DNA of 64,000 nucleotides from Leifsonia sp. ALI-44-B (GCF_001984125.1 NZ_MTQL01000006.1:992001-1056000); one strand, 5' to 3'; positions 43,779-52,798 are shown, numbered from the stretch's first letter. A program made the numbers and translations. Notes: generated by a model from the letters alone, not told the origin.

Positions 43779-46508
43779 ATGGCAGCAGCATCCGACAAGC
43801 AGATCGTGACGGTGGATGGCCGCCGGTTGCAGGTGACGAACCTGAGCAAGGTTCTCTATCCCGAGACCGGCACGACCAAGGCCGACGTGCTCGACTACTA
43901 CACGCGCGTGGCGCCGCTCATGCTGCCGCACAGCGCGTGGCGGCCCGCGACCCGCAAGCGCTGGGTGCACGGCGTCGGCACCGAGGAGTCTCCGGGCCAG
44001 ATGTTCTTTCAAAAGGATCTCGGCGATGGGACCCCCGAGTGGGTCAAGCGCTTCGAGATCGAGCACAGCGATCACACCAACACGTATCCCGTGGTGAACG
44101 ACCGGGCGACGCTGGCGTGGCTGGCACAGATCGCGGCGCTCGAGATCCACGTTCCGCAGTGGCGGTTCGGGCCGCGGGGGGCGCGCAAGAACCCCGACCG
44201 CATGGTGTTCGACCTCGACCCGGGTGAGGGTGTCGGCCTGCCCGAATGCGTCGAGGCCGCGCGCCTGTGTCGAGAGATTCTCGACGATATGGGGATGCCG
44301 GTGTTCCCCGTCACGAGCGGGAGCAAAGGCATCCATCTGTATGCCTCGCTCGACGGAAAGCAGACGTCGGACCAGGTGTCACAGGTGGCGCACGAGCTGG
44401 CGCGGGCCCTCGAGGCCGACCACCCCGACCTGGTCGTGAGCGATATGAAGAAGACGCTGCGGGTGGGCAAGGTGCTGCTCGACTGGAGCCAAAACAACGG
44501 CGCGAAGACGACGATTGCTCCCTACTCTCTGCGTGGCCGGATGCGGCCGACCGTGGCCGTGCCGCGCACGTGGGAGGAGCTGGAGTCGCCCGATCTGCGG
44601 CACCTCGAATACGACGAGGTGCTCGAGCGCATCGAGGCGGAGGGTGACCCGATGGCCGAGATCGACAGCGATCTCATCGGCGAGTTCGGTGAGGGCGGCG
44701 GACTCGGCATCGGCGGCGGTACGGATGCGGCCCCGGCCGCGCCCGCGAAGCAGGCCGGTGGCAAGCCGCAAGCGCACCGCGCCCAGCGCGCATCCGACGC
44801 GAGTTCCGACAAGCTCGAAACGCCGCGGGACCGCCTGCACATCTATCGCTCGAAACGGGATGCCGCGATCACGAGCGAACCCGTACCCGCCGAGAGTCCG
44901 GTCGACCGCGAGGGCAACAGCTTCGTCATCCAGGAGCACCATGCGTCCAGGCTGCACTGGGACTTCCGCCTCGAACACGCGGGGGTGCTCGTGAGCTGGG
45001 CCCTGCCGAAGGGTGTGCCGACCGACACGAAGGGTAACCACCTGGCCGTGCAGACCGAGGACCACCCGATCGAGTACGGGTCCTTCGAGGGCAGCATCCC
45101 CGCCGGCGAATACGGCGCGGGCGAGGTGACGATCTGGGATGCCGGCACCTATGAGCTCGAGAAGTGGCGCAAGGACGAGGTCATCGCGCGCCTCACGGGG
45201 CGACCGGACGGCGGCCTCGGCGGCACCGTGAAGCTCGCGCTGATCCGCACGTCGGCCGGCCCGGGCGGTGAGGATGGCGGCGACGAGAACAGCGGCACCA
45301 TTCCGAAAAGTTCGTGGCTCATCCACCGCATGAAGGACACGGGCGCGCACGCGGAGCATCACGCCGACGGGGACGGCCGCGACGCGTCTCGGTCGAAGGC
45401 GAGCGGTGACAAGGCGGACGGCGCCTCGACGACGGCATCTGCGAGCAAGGCGGAGAAGGGCACTTCGACGTCTGACGACAGCGGCTCGGATGACGCGGCT
45501 CCCGACGCCCCGGCGTCCGCCCCCGGCACCTACAAGCCCATGCTCGCGACCGCGGGCGCCCGCAAGGATCTGCGCTCGAGCAAGGAGTGGTCGCTCGAGA
45601 TGAAGTGGGATGGCATCCGAGCGATTGTCACGGTCGACGACGGCGCGGTGACAATCACGAGTCGCAACGGGCACGACATCACGAAGCGGTACCCCGAACT
45701 GCTCGACGCGGCCGACGGTGTGCACGCGACATCCGCCGTGCTCGATGGGGAGATCGTGGCGCTGGATGGCTCGGGCGTGCCCAGCTTCGGGTTGCTGCAG
45801 CAGCGCATGAACCTCGACAAGGCAGCCGAGATCGAGCGAGCCTCGACGAAGACGCCCGCAACGCTCATGCTGTTCGACGTGCTCGAGGTGAATGGCGTGT
45901 CGATCATCGATCAGCCGTACCGCGAGCGACGCGACCTGCTCGAGCGGCTGATCGCCGACGACCAGCGCGGTCGCGTGCGGGTGCCGCCCGCGTTCGACGG
46001 CGAGATCGACGACGCCGTCGAGACCAGCCGTCGCCTCAAACTCGAGGGTGTGGTCGCAAAAATCGTCGACTCCCGCTACGACCCGGGCCGGCGTTCCGAC
46101 GACTGGGTGAAGCTCAAGCGCCAGAAGACGCAGGAGGTCGTTGTGGGCGGCTGGCGGCCGGGCAACGGCGGCCGCAGTGGGCAGATCGGGTCACTGCTGG
46201 TCGGCATCCCGGGCGAGGATGGCTTGACCTACGTCGGCCGCGTGGGCACGGGTTTCAGCCAGGCCGATCTCGCGGCCATCGGGAAGCGCCTCGACGCCCT
46301 CGAGCGCAAAACGTCGCCGTTCATCGAGGTGCCCTCGGATGTCATGCGCGATGCCCACTGGGTGACGCCGAAGGTCGTCGGCGAGGTCACCTTTAGTGAC
46401 TGGACCGACTCGGGCCACCTGCGGCATCCGTCGTGGCGCGGCGTGCGCGCCGACAAGACGCCCGAGGATGTCGTACGCGAACCGAACCCCGACATCGACG
46501 GCGACTAA
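43779..46508 (+). CDS. ligD: multidomain NHEJ DNA ligase LigD (POL-PE-LIG)
   Basis: 909 residues in the order polymerase/primase, phosphoesterase, ligase. POL (1-300): MVFDLDPGEG contains the catalytic D-x-D and SGSKGIHLY the nucleotide site. PE (about 345-525): EHHASRLHWDFRLEHAGVL with H/D ligands. LIG (about 585-905): EMKWDGIRAIV with nucleotide-attaching K609, DGEIVALD, EGVVAKI, and DWVKLKR. Low-complexity linkers join the domains (about 310-345 and 525-580). TAGACA (43766-43771), 7 nt upstream of the ATG, suggests a leaderless mRNA; AAGGGG lies between. It fills, trims and seals broken DNA ends with Ku. Confidence 0.97.
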   Translation: MAAASDKQIVTVDGRRLQVTNLSKVLYPETGTTKADVLDYYTRVAPLMLPHSAWRPATRKRWVHGVGTEESPGQMFFQKDLGDGTPEWVKRFEIEHSDHTNTYPVVNDRATLAWLAQIAALEIHVPQWRFGPRGARKNPDRMVFDLDPGEGVGLPECVEAARLCREILDDMGMPVFPVTSGSKGIHLYASLDGKQTSDQVSQVAHELARALEADHPDLVVSDMKKTLRVGKVLLDWSQNNGAKTTIAPYSLRGRMRPTVAVPRTWEELESPDLRHLEYDEVLERIEAEGDPMAEIDSDLIGEFGEGGGLGIGGGTDAAPAAPAKQAGGKPQAHRAQRASDASSDKLETPRDRLHIYRSKRDAAITSEPVPAESPVDREGNSFVIQEHHASRLHWDFRLEHAGVLVSWALPKGVPTDTKGNHLAVQTEDHPIEYGSFEGSIPAGEYGAGEVTIWDAGTYELEKWRKDEVIARLTGRPDGGLGGTVKLALIRTSAGPGGEDGGDENSGTIPKSSWLIHRMKDTGAHAEHHADGDGRDASRSKASGDKADGASTTASASKAEKGTSTSDDSGSDDAAPDAPASAPGTYKPMLATAGARKDLRSSKEWSLEMKWDGIRAIVTVDDGAVTITSRNGHDITKRYPELLDAADGVHATSAVLDGEIVALDGSGVPSFGLLQQRMNLDKAAEIERASTKTPATLMLFDVLEVNGVSIIDQPYRERRDLLERLIADDQRGRVRVPPAFDGEIDDAVETSRRLKLEGVVAKIVDSRYDPGRRSDDWVKLKRQKTQEVVVGGWRPGNGGRSGQIGSLLVGIPGEDGLTYVGRVGTGFSQADLAAIGKRLDALERKTSPFIEVPSDVMRDAHWVTPKVVGEVTFSDWTDSGHLRHPSWRGVRADKTPEDVVREPNPDIDGD

Positions 46509-46513
46509 CCGCC

Positions 46514-46555
46514 CACGGCTCACGGCTCACGGCTCACGGCTCCCGGCTCACGGCT
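46514..46555. repeat. 7-bp tandem repeat, six units (CACGGCT)
   Basis: Six contiguous units of CACGGCT, five perfect and one CCCGGCT, spanning exactly 42 bp, start six bases after the ligD stop. Not coding in any gene identified. Confidence 0.9.
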
Positions 46556-46566
46556 TGTCGCCCGCG

Positions 46567-46608
46567 GCTGACTGCTGACTGCTGACTGCTAACTGCTGAC
46601 TGCTAACT
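46567..46608. repeat. 7-bp tandem repeat, six units (GCTGACT/GCTAACT)
   Basis: Six contiguous units, four GCTGACT and two GCTAACT, spanning exactly 42 bp, 11 bp after the CACGGCT array. The unit differs from that of the first array, although both are 7 bp and both arrays have six units. Confidence 0.9.
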
Positions 46609-46642
46609 GCGAACGGAATCCGATCTGGTCGCTCCCACACAG

Positions 46643-46677
46643 ACGGACCCCGCGGAAACGATCTCCGCGGGGTCCGT
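46643..46677. terminator. bidirectional terminator hairpin between ligD and the VOC gene
   Basis: A perfect 14-bp stem, ACGGACCCCGCGGA (46643-46656) with TCCGCGGGGTCCGT (46664-46677), and a 7-base loop. It lies between two convergent genes; no long T-run is seen on either side. Confidence 0.7.
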
Positions 46678-46694
46678 GCGTTCTGCTCTGTTGG

Positions 46695-47213
46695 CTAGAG
46701 AACAGCCGGGTTCGGCGCCGACGGGTTGTCGGGCGCGTTGCCCTCACCCGCCAGGCCGGCCGGGGTTTCTGCGGTCGCCGGGGCCTGGCCTGCGGCATCC
46801 GCACCGGCGCCCGTGATGTTCACCATCCAGTTGACGTTGTACTTGTCGCGCAGCATGCCGAAGCTGTCGCCCCACGGCGACTTCGCGAGCGGCTCGACAA
46901 TGGTGCCGTCCTCGACGAGACCGTTGTAGTAGCCCGTCAGCAGATCTTCATCGTCGCCGCTGAGCGCGATCGAGATGCTGTCGCCGGGGTTGAAGTCCAT
47001 CTTCGTGGGCGTGTCGGCGCCCATGAGCACCAGGCCGTTGGGCGCGATGAGCTGGGCGTGCATGATCTTGAGCTTCTCGACCGGGTCGTTGCTCATCTCG
47101 AACTCCTCGAAGGTGCTCATGGTCAACTCACCGCCGAACACGCGCTGGTAGAAGCTCATGCCCTCGCGGGCGTCGTCTCGAAAATGGAGGTAGGGGGTTA
47201 TCTGACTGGTCAT
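46695..47213 (-). CDS. VOC/PhnB-like protein
   Basis: 172 residues. ITPYLHFRDDAREGMSFYQR, VFGGELTMSTFEEF, IMHAQLIAPNGLVLMGAD and SPWGDSFGMLRDKYNVNWMV are the pattern of the PhnB-like glyoxalase/bleomycin-resistance group, which have paired beta-alpha-beta-beta-beta units. Metal ligands are not all intact. Function unknown; members bind small molecules. After about residue 135 a low-complexity Ala/Pro/Gly tail follows. GAGGAG upstream fixes ATG 47213. Convergent with ligD. Confidence 0.9.
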   Translation of the reverse strand: MTSQITPYLHFRDDAREGMSFYQRVFGGELTMSTFEEFEMSNDPVEKLKIMHAQLIAPNGLVLMGADTPTKMDFNPGDSISIALSGDDEDLLTGYYNGLVEDGTIVEPLAKSPWGDSFGMLRDKYNVNWMVNITGAGADAAGQAPATAETPAGLAGEGNAPDNPSAPNPAVL

Positions 47214-47498
47214 GCTTCACGCTCCTCGTCGATCATTCGTGGCACAGCGGCGCGTCGATACACGTCGGTGTTCGTGGACTGCTTCGAGTATGCCCGGCGC
47301 ATCGGCCAGGCGGGAGGGGTTGCCTCTCGCAGCATCGGCACTTCGGCGCATGCGCACATCGCGGCCCAGCTCTCAGATTCTGACCTGCGCTCCGGCGACA
47401 CGCGGCAGGGTATTCGGAGGTAACTCACGTACTTTCGTCGGACCGGCACACCCCGACGCGCCGCTGCCCGGCGCCCCACCGCATCCGGAGAGGTAGAC

Positions 47499-48659
47499 AT
47501 GTCCCCGTCCTCACGTTTGGCTTCTGCGTCGCTCGGCGTGTCGCTCGTAGCCGCCCTCGTCGGATGCTCGGCAGCCGGCCCCGGCGGCAGCGAAACGCCT
47601 TCACGCACGACCGCGACCTCCGCTCCCCCGGCGGGTGCGACATCCACGCCCTCTCCCACCCCCACGGACGACGGCGCCGCAGCCCCCTCGGGAACGCCAC
47701 GGGTCATCGCCACGGGCCTCGACCTGCCGTGGTCGCTCGTGCGCCTCGAATCGGGCGCCACCCTCGTCTCAGAGCGCGACACGGCGCTCGTGAAGGAGGT
47801 TTCGGCAGCCGGCGAGGTGCGCACGGTCGGCGAGGTCCCGGGCGTCGCCCCCGGTGGTGAGGGCGGCCTCCTCGGCCTCGCGGTCTCCCCCGACGACCCG
47901 ACGTCGCTGTATGCCTACACGTCCACGTCCTCCGACAACCGCGTGCTGCGCATCGACCTCACGGGCGACGCGGGCGGCTACGGCCTGGGCGACGCCGAAA
48001 CGGTGATCGACGGCATCCCCCGCGCCGGCAACCACAATGGAGGCCGCCTCGCCTTCGGCCCCGACAAGATGCTCTACGTCACGACGGGCGACGCGGGCAA
48101 CACCGCCAACTCGCAGAACCCCGACTCTCTGGGCGGCAAGATTCTGCGCCTCGACCCCTCCGGCGCCATCCCCGCCGACAACCCGTTCCCCGGCTCCCCC
48201 GTCTTCACGCTCGGCCACCGCAACCCGCAGGGCATCGCGTGGGACGCGGCCGGCAATATGTTCGCGTCGGAATTCGGCCAGAACACCTGGGACGAGTTCA
48301 ACCAGATCACGGCCGGCTCGAACTACGGATGGCCCACTGCCGAAGGCATCGCCGGCAACCCCGACTTCGTCGACCCCCTCGTGCAGTGGTCGCCCCGCGA
48401 CGCGAGCCCCAGCGGCCTCTCCTACGCCGACGGCACCTTCTTCCTCGCGGCGCTGCGCGGCGAACGCCTCTGGACCCTCGACACCACATCCCTCGACCCC
48501 TCAGCCGTGCCGCCCACGGCCGCATTCTTCGAGGGCGACTACGGCCGCTTGCGCGACGTCATCCGCGGCCCGGGCGACACTCTCTGGCTGCTCACCAACA
48601 ACACGGGCCGCTCCCCCCGCCCCGGAGACGACCAGATCCTCGAGGTCGACCTCGGCTGA
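47499..48659 (+). CDS. PQQ-type glucose/sorbosone dehydrogenase lipoprotein
   Basis: 386 residues. N-terminal signal with lipobox ending LVAALVGC, so C23 should be lipidated and the protein tethered outside. A Ser/Pro/Thr-rich linker (to about residue 60) precedes a six-bladed propeller of the soluble glucose dehydrogenase family: GLDLPWSLVRL, GEGGLLGLAVSPDD, AGNHNGGRLAFGPDKMLYV, TLGHRNPQGIAWDAAG, FGQNTWDEFN and GSNYGWPTAEG. These residues match those that hold the cofactor (PQQ) and the catalytic His. Oxidises sugars at the surface; whether PQQ is made cannot be seen. GGAGAGG precedes the start. Confidence 0.93.
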   Translation: MSPSSRLASASLGVSLVAALVGCSAAGPGGSETPSRTTATSAPPAGATSTPSPTPTDDGAAAPSGTPRVIATGLDLPWSLVRLESGATLVSERDTALVKEVSAAGEVRTVGEVPGVAPGGEGGLLGLAVSPDDPTSLYAYTSTSSDNRVLRIDLTGDAGGYGLGDAETVIDGIPRAGNHNGGRLAFGPDKMLYVTTGDAGNTANSQNPDSLGGKILRLDPSGAIPADNPFPGSPVFTLGHRNPQGIAWDAAGNMFASEFGQNTWDEFNQITAGSNYGWPTAEGIAGNPDFVDPLVQWSPRDASPSGLSYADGTFFLAALRGERLWTLDTTSLDPSAVPPTAAFFEGDYGRLRDVIRGPGDTLWLLTNNTGRSPRPGDDQILEVDLG

Positions 48660-48680
48660 CAACCACAGACCTGTCAAACG

Positions 48681-48714
48681 GAAAAGCCCCTCCGCGCGAA
48701 CGGAGGGGCTTTTC
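48681..48714. terminator. bidirectional rho-independent terminator
   Basis: GAAAAGCCCCTCCG (48681-48694) pairs with CGGAGGGGCTTTTC (48701-48714), loop CGCGAA. T-tracts are present in both directions, serving the sugar-dehydrogenase gene on the plus strand and the tRNA on the minus strand. Confidence 0.88.
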
Positions 48715-48722
48715 GTAGCTTC

Positions 48723-48798
48723 TGGTGGACCTAGGGGGATTCGAACCCCCGACCTCTTCATTGCGAACGAAGCGCGCTACCAACTGCGCCATAGGCCC
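48723..48798 (-). tRNA. tRNA-Ala (anticodon CGC)
   Basis: 76 nt including an encoded CCA (48723-48725). The acceptor arm GGGCCTA pairs with TAGGTCC (with a G-U pair), the D stem GCGC/GCGC, anticodon stem CTTCG/TGAAG around TTCGCAA with CGC at positions 34-36, and T-arm GGGGG-TTCGAAT-CCCCC. Anticodon CGC reads GCG (alanine). Ends by a strong terminator. Confidence 0.97.
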
Positions 48799-48833
48799 AA
48801 AGCTCTACGAGACTATCACGCCTCGAGAGTCGG

Positions 48834-49823
48834 TTAGCTCGCCGCGCGACGTGCGCGCAGCATGGCGGCGACGTCGGGTCCGGCGATCTCTGAGTCGTCG
48901 ATAATGCCCATTCCGGCGAAGCGTGAATCAACCTCACGAGCACCCGACGAAGCGGATGCCGATGCGGCGCGTTCCTGGCCCGAAACCGCGGCGCGAGCAC
49001 CCGTCTCGGCCTGCGAACCCGTTTCGGCCGAAGCGGCGGCGTCGACCGTCGAACGTGCGGCGATCGTCGGAATCTGCGGCGCCAGCTGAGCGGCACGCTC
49101 CGCCATGACCTGCGCGATAGCGGCGCGTCGCAGCGCAGCCTGGGCGTCGGCCTTGGCCATCGCCTCGGCGGCCGCGGAGCCCTGAGACTGGTAGAGGGGC
49201 TTGGGCAGGGGCTGCGGCGTCCAGGCGACGGCGGTCTCGGCGACCGGGGCATCCTCGAACTGCACGGGCTCGAAGGCCTGGGCGGCCGACTGGGCGGATG
49301 CGGGAACGGCGACGGGCACGGCAATAGTGCGGACGCGCGACATCCGACCGAGAAGGAGAACGGCGACGACCGCGACGACGGAACCGGACGCCAGCATGGC
49401 GACCGAGCCGCCCGCGGCGACCTGGAACCCGCCGACACCGGCAGCGATAACCGCGGCGAAAAGAATGAGGGTGGTGGTCAGGCGGGCGCGGCGACGGGCG
49501 CGGCGCATGTGCGCGGCGGCCGACGAGGTGGCCTGTTTGTGGGCGGCGAGGGCTTCGCGGCGGGCGCGTTCGGCCTGCTCGGCCTGCACGCGGCGCAGAA
49601 CCTTCTGCTGCTCGGCGACCTCACGGGCGGTGGCTTCGACGCGGACCTCTTCGGGCGTCTCGGACGTCTCGGCCAGAATGCGCAGCGTCTGCTGCAGGCG
49701 CACGGCGTTGCGCTCGGTGGCCATGTACTCGTTGCGACGCACCCATGTGGGCATGAGGTAGATCACCCATAGCGCCGCGGCGATCGCGAGAACCACCCCG
49801 CCGCTCAGAAACCCAGTACCCAT
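48834..49823 (-). CDS. hypothetical membrane protein with coiled-coil segment
   Basis: 329 residues, no family recognised. N-terminal helix (GGVVLAIAAALWVIYLMP, about 6-24) then WVRRNEY; an Arg/Glu/Ala-rich, probably coiled-coil segment (about 40-110, VRVEATAREVAEQQKVLRRV), a pair of hydrophobic helices (about 118-160), and a long Ala/Gln/Pro-rich tail ending in RARRAAS. ATG 49823 is chosen over 49862 since the membrane helix then begins near the start; a -10-like box lies about 6 nt upstream. The tail is low in complexity. Function unknown. Confidence 0.7.
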   Translation of the reverse strand: MGTGFLSGGVVLAIAAALWVIYLMPTWVRRNEYMATERNAVRLQQTLRILAETSETPEEVRVEATAREVAEQQKVLRRVQAEQAERARREALAAHKQATSSAAAHMRRARRRARLTTTLILFAAVIAAGVGGFQVAAGGSVAMLASGSVVAVVAVLLLGRMSRVRTIAVPVAVPASAQSAAQAFEPVQFEDAPVAETAVAWTPQPLPKPLYQSQGSAAAEAMAKADAQAALRRAAIAQVMAERAAQLAPQIPTIAARSTVDAAASAETGSQAETGARAAVSGQERAASASASSGAREVDSRFAGMGIIDDSEIAGPDVAAMLRARRAAS

Positions 49824-49995
49824 GCGTACACGGTATGAGCGCGCGCCGACGATTCGTCGCATTGCGCCGGTGTGTCACGCCAAGTCGGGCCAGATTGCCG
49901 GTCGGCGTTCCGAAACGGCCCGCTCACCCGCGTGTGCGCGACGGGCGAGAGGCAGACGGCATCCGCAAGTCGGCCAGCGAGAACCGGTCAGCGGG

Positions 49996-50655
49996 TCAGG
50001 GGCGCGACGGGATGAGCGGTGTCATGGACGCGCGGCGGTCGGCATCCGAGATCAGCGTGGCACCGGGCGGCACCTCGCCGGCCCGCCACCGCCGCAACAC
50101 GCCCTGCGGGATCTCGTCACGCACGAGCGCGAAGCTGAAGTGGTCTCGCCAATCGCCGTTGATGTGGATGAATCGGCGCCGCAGCCCCTCGTAGCGGAAC
50201 CCGAGCTTCTCGACCACTCGCAACGACGGCCCGTTCTCGGGGCGGATGCAGATCTCCATGCGGTGCAGGCCCAGCTGCTGGAAGCAGTAGTCGGTCGCCA
50301 GGGCCACGGATGCAGGCGTCACACCCTTGCCCGCGAACCCCTGTCCCACCCAATAGCCGAGCGTGGCCGACGACAGCGACCCGTAGGTGATGCCCGACAC
50401 GTTGAGCTGCCCGGCCATCTCGCCGTCGTACTCCATGACGAACGGCAGCCCGTTGCCCGAGCGCGCGTTCGCCTGCAGGGCTCGGATGCTCGAGCGCAGG
50501 TCGAACGCCACCGGCCCGTTGGGGCTCGTGGCCTCCCACTGCTGCAGCCAACCTCGGTTTTCGAGCAGCAGACGTTCCATGGGCTTGGCGTCGCGCACGC
50601 GGATCGGCCGGATGCTGACGTGCCCGTCACTCAGCGTGGGGATGGGGAGTGGCAC
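49996..50655 (-). CDS. GNAT acetyltransferase, RimJ/RimL-like
   Basis: 219 residues. RPIRVRDAKPMERLLLENRG opens the GNAT fold, ATLGYWVGQGFAGKGVTPAS contains the acetyl-CoA loop Q/R-x-x-G-x-G/A as QGFAGKG, and HRMEICIRPENGPSLRVVEK plus LGFRYEGLRRR are the RimJ/RimL hallmarks. Probably acetylates the N-terminus of a ribosomal protein, or another amine. It is downstream of galU but separated by a strong hairpin. Confidence 0.92.
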   Translation of the reverse strand: MPLPIPTLSDGHVSIRPIRVRDAKPMERLLLENRGWLQQWEATSPNGPVAFDLRSSIRALQANARSGNGLPFVMEYDGEMAGQLNVSGITYGSLSSATLGYWVGQGFAGKGVTPASVALATDYCFQQLGLHRMEICIRPENGPSLRVVEKLGFRYEGLRRRFIHINGDWRDHFSFALVRDEIPQGVLRRWRAGEVPPGATLISDADRRASMTPLIPSRP

Positions 50656-50694
50656 GACGGCCCCCTTCTGGAGAGGAGTGTGGTGAGGTGCGAA

Positions 50695-50742
50695 CGGCCC
50701 GCCGGTGCAACCACGTCAGACGGGTCGAGCACCGGCGGGCCG
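50695..50742 (-). terminator. terminator after galU
   Basis: A 13-bp perfect stem CGGCCCGCCGGTG (50695-50707) with CACCGGCGGGCCG (50730-50742) and a 22-base loop, 19 bp after the galU stop on the minus strand. There is no T-run, so it may be a rho-dependent stop or 3' stabiliser. Confidence 0.6.
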
Positions 50743-50760
50743 GAACGGATGAATCGGAGC

Positions 50761-51654
50761 CTAGCTCAGCTTCGAGACGAACTCGGTGAGCCACGGCTTG
50801 AGGTCGGGGCCGAGGTCTTCGCGGTCGGAGGCGAGCTGCACGATGGCCTTGATGTAGTCGAGGCGGTCGCCCGTGTCGTAGCGGCGGCCCTTGAAGACCA
50901 CGCCGTAGACGCCGCCGGCGATCTCGTCGTCGGCCGCGAGCACCTGCAGGGCGTCGGTCAGCTGAATCTCGCCACCCTTGCCGGGCTTGGTCTCTTCGAG
51001 GATGTCGAACACCTCGGGCTTCAACACGTAACGCCCGATGATGGCGAGGTTGGAGGGCGCGTCTTCCTTGGCGGGCTTCTCGACGAGACCCTTCACCTTG
51101 ACGACACCGTCTTCATCGGTGGGCTCGACATCGGCGGCACCGTAGAGGTGGATGCTGTCGGGGTCGACCTCCATGAGGGCGATGATCGTGGCGTCGCGCT
51201 TCTCCTGCTGCTGCAGCATGACGCTGAGCAGCTCGTCGCGCGCATCGATGAGGTCGTCGCCGAGCAGGACCGCGAAGGGCTCGTCGCCGATGTGCTTGCG
51301 GCCGCGCAGGACCGCGTGGCCGAGGCCGTGCGGGTCGCCCTGGCGCAGGAAGTAGATGTCGGCCAGGTCGCTCGAGGCCATCACGCGGTCGAGGCGATCT
51401 TGGTCGCCCTTCTTTTCGAGGTTCTGCTCGAGCTCAGTGACGCGGTCGAAGTGGTTGGCGAGGGCGTTCTTGTTGCGCCCGATGATCATGAGCACATCCT
51501 TGAGGCCGGCGTTGACGGCCTCTTCGACGACGTACTGGATGGCCGGCTTGTCGACCACCGGCAGCATCTCTTTGGGCATCGCTTTTGTTGCGGGCAAGAA
51601 TCGCGTTCCGAGGCCAGCGGCGGGAATGACGACCTTCGTGACAGGCTTAGACAT
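50761..51654 (-). CDS. galU: UTP-glucose-1-phosphate uridylyltransferase
   Basis: 297 residues. VVIPAAGLGTRFLPATKAMP is the nucleotide-binding loop (GxGTRxLPxTK), MLPVVDKPAIQYVVEEAV the next strand-helix, VLLGDDLIDA the metal-binding aspartates, GLVEKPAKEDAPSNLAIIGR the sugar-phosphate site and GGEIQLTDAL the late motif. Makes UDP-glucose for cell-wall and capsule sugars and other precursors. ATG 51654 is chosen as the family start. Divergent from the MTHFS gene over 104 bp. Confidence 0.97.
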   Translation of the reverse strand: MSKPVTKVVIPAAGLGTRFLPATKAMPKEMLPVVDKPAIQYVVEEAVNAGLKDVLMIIGRNKNALANHFDRVTELEQNLEKKGDQDRLDRVMASSDLADIYFLRQGDPHGLGHAVLRGRKHIGDEPFAVLLGDDLIDARDELLSVMLQQQEKRDATIIALMEVDPDSIHLYGAADVEPTDEDGVVKVKGLVEKPAKEDAPSNLAIIGRYVLKPEVFDILEETKPGKGGEIQLTDALQVLAADDEIAGGVYGVVFKGRRYDTGDRLDYIKAIVQLASDREDLGPDLKPWLTEFVSKLS

Positions 51655-51758
51655 AGGCAACACCCTAGCGGCCCCGGGTGACATTTCGAGGGGCATTGCG
51701 CGGGGGCGCGACATCCGTAATGCCGCATCAGCTGTGAGAGCGGCTTACACTTATCGGC

Positions 51759-52337
51759 ATGGCAACCGAGGTGGACCACCAAAAACGCGCGCTCAGAGCC
51801 GAACTGCGTGAGAGGCGGCAGAACCTCACCCAGACCGAAAAGGACAACGCCACGATCGGCGTGACAGAGCACCTGCAGTCGCTCGTGACGGCCCTCGACG
51901 CGCGCTCGGTGGCGTGCTACTTGTCGACGCAGACTGAGCCCGATACGCGACCTTTCCTCAACTGGGCGCTCGAGCGCGGCATCCGCGTGCTGTTCCCCGT
52001 GAGCCGCGACGACGGCCTGCTCGACTGGACCGTCGGCGAGACGGGCGACGAGACGCAGGGCCTTTTCGGCATGCCCGAACCGGTCGGCGAGCTGCTCGGG
52101 CCCATCGCCATCAACCAGGTCGACCTCATCATCGTGCCCGCCGCAGCCATCGACCAGGGCGGCATGCGCATGGGTTGGGGCCGCGGCTACTTCGACAAGA
52201 CGCTCGGCTCGATGGAGAAATGCCCGCCCGTCTATGCCGTCGTCTATGACGCCGAGCTGCTCACCGACCTGCCGCGCGAGGTGCACGATCAGCCCGTCAA
52301 CGGCGTCGTCACGCCCTCGCGTATCCTGGACTTTTAG
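51759..52337 (+). CDS. 5-formyltetrahydrofolate cyclo-ligase
   Basis: 192 residues of the MTHFS family: HQKRALRAELRERRQNLT at the start, YLSTQTEPDTRPFLNWALER as the ATP/folate part and IDQGGMRMGWGRGYFDKTL as the signature loop. Converts 5-formyl-THF to 5,10-methenyl-THF with ATP, freeing folate from a storage form. TACACT at 51746-51751 lies 7 nt before the ATG, so it is probably leaderless. First of a plus-strand run MTHFS-fmdB-mscL-MFS. Confidence 0.96.
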   Translation: MATEVDHQKRALRAELRERRQNLTQTEKDNATIGVTEHLQSLVTALDARSVACYLSTQTEPDTRPFLNWALERGIRVLFPVSRDDGLLDWTVGETGDETQGLFGMPEPVGELLGPIAINQVDLIIVPAAAIDQGGMRMGWGRGYFDKTLGSMEKCPPVYAVVYDAELLTDLPREVHDQPVNGVVTPSRILDF

Positions 52338-52399
52338 GCACCGTAGCCTGCCCTTCTGTCGCCGGCCGGTTTCGCCGGCACCCGCGCCAAAGAGAGCAC

Positions 52400-52798
52400 A
52401 TGCCCACTTACTCCTATAAATGCACCGAATGCGGCAACGCGTTCGACATTCAGCAGGCCTTCACCGACGATTCGCTGACCGAATGCCCCGTGTGCGGCGG
52501 CAAGCTGCGCAAGATCTTCGCCGCCGTCGGCGTCACGTTCAACGGTTCGGGGTTCTACCGCACCGATTCGCGCGCGGGCTCGGGCAAGTCCTCGTCGATC
52601 CCGAAATCGGATGCCTCGGGCTCGTCGTCCTCGTCCGACTCGAAGTCGTCCGGCTCCGGCTCGGGCTCGGGTTCCTCCGGCTCCAGCTCGTCCGGTTCCG
52701 GTTCCTCCGGCTCTGGCTCGTCGGGTTCTGGTTCTTCGGGCTCGGCAAGCTCCTCGTCGGGCAGCGGCTCGTCCGGCTCGTCGTCGTCCTCGTCCTAA
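52400..52798 (+). CDS. FmdB-type zinc-ribbon protein with long Ser/Gly tail
   Basis: 132 residues. Residues 1-45 are the FmdB zinc ribbon: MPTYSYKCTECGNAFDIQQA, then LTECPVCGGKLRKIF, with two CxxC pairs. NGSGFYRTDSR is conserved in the family. From residue 60 onward the chain is almost only Ser and Gly (SSG/SGS repeats). Function of the family unclear. The run MTHFS-FmdB-MscL is a common actinobacterial arrangement. Confidence 0.92.
   Translation: MPTYSYKCTECGNAFDIQQAFTDDSLTECPVCGGKLRKIFAAVGVTFNGSGFYRTDSRAGSGKSSSIPKSDASGSSSSSDSKSSGSGSGSGSSGSSSSGSGSSGSGSSGSGSSGSASSSSGSGSSGSSSSSS
52620..52797. repeat. Ser/Gly low-complexity coding repeat in fmdB
   Basis: A run of near-repeated TCC/TCG/GGC/GGT codons with unit GGCTCGTCGGG and variants; the protein is SSG-type over about 55 residues. 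Slippage could change its length. Confidence 0.7.

Noticed and set aside
47210-47824. 204-codon minus-strand frame whose stop overlaps the VOC start (ATGA)
   Set aside because: It would be antisense to the sugar-dehydrogenase signal region, has no domain, and the overlap is explained by the VOC ribosome-binding site GAGGAG lying in its last codons. The real gap 47214-47498 shows no gene.
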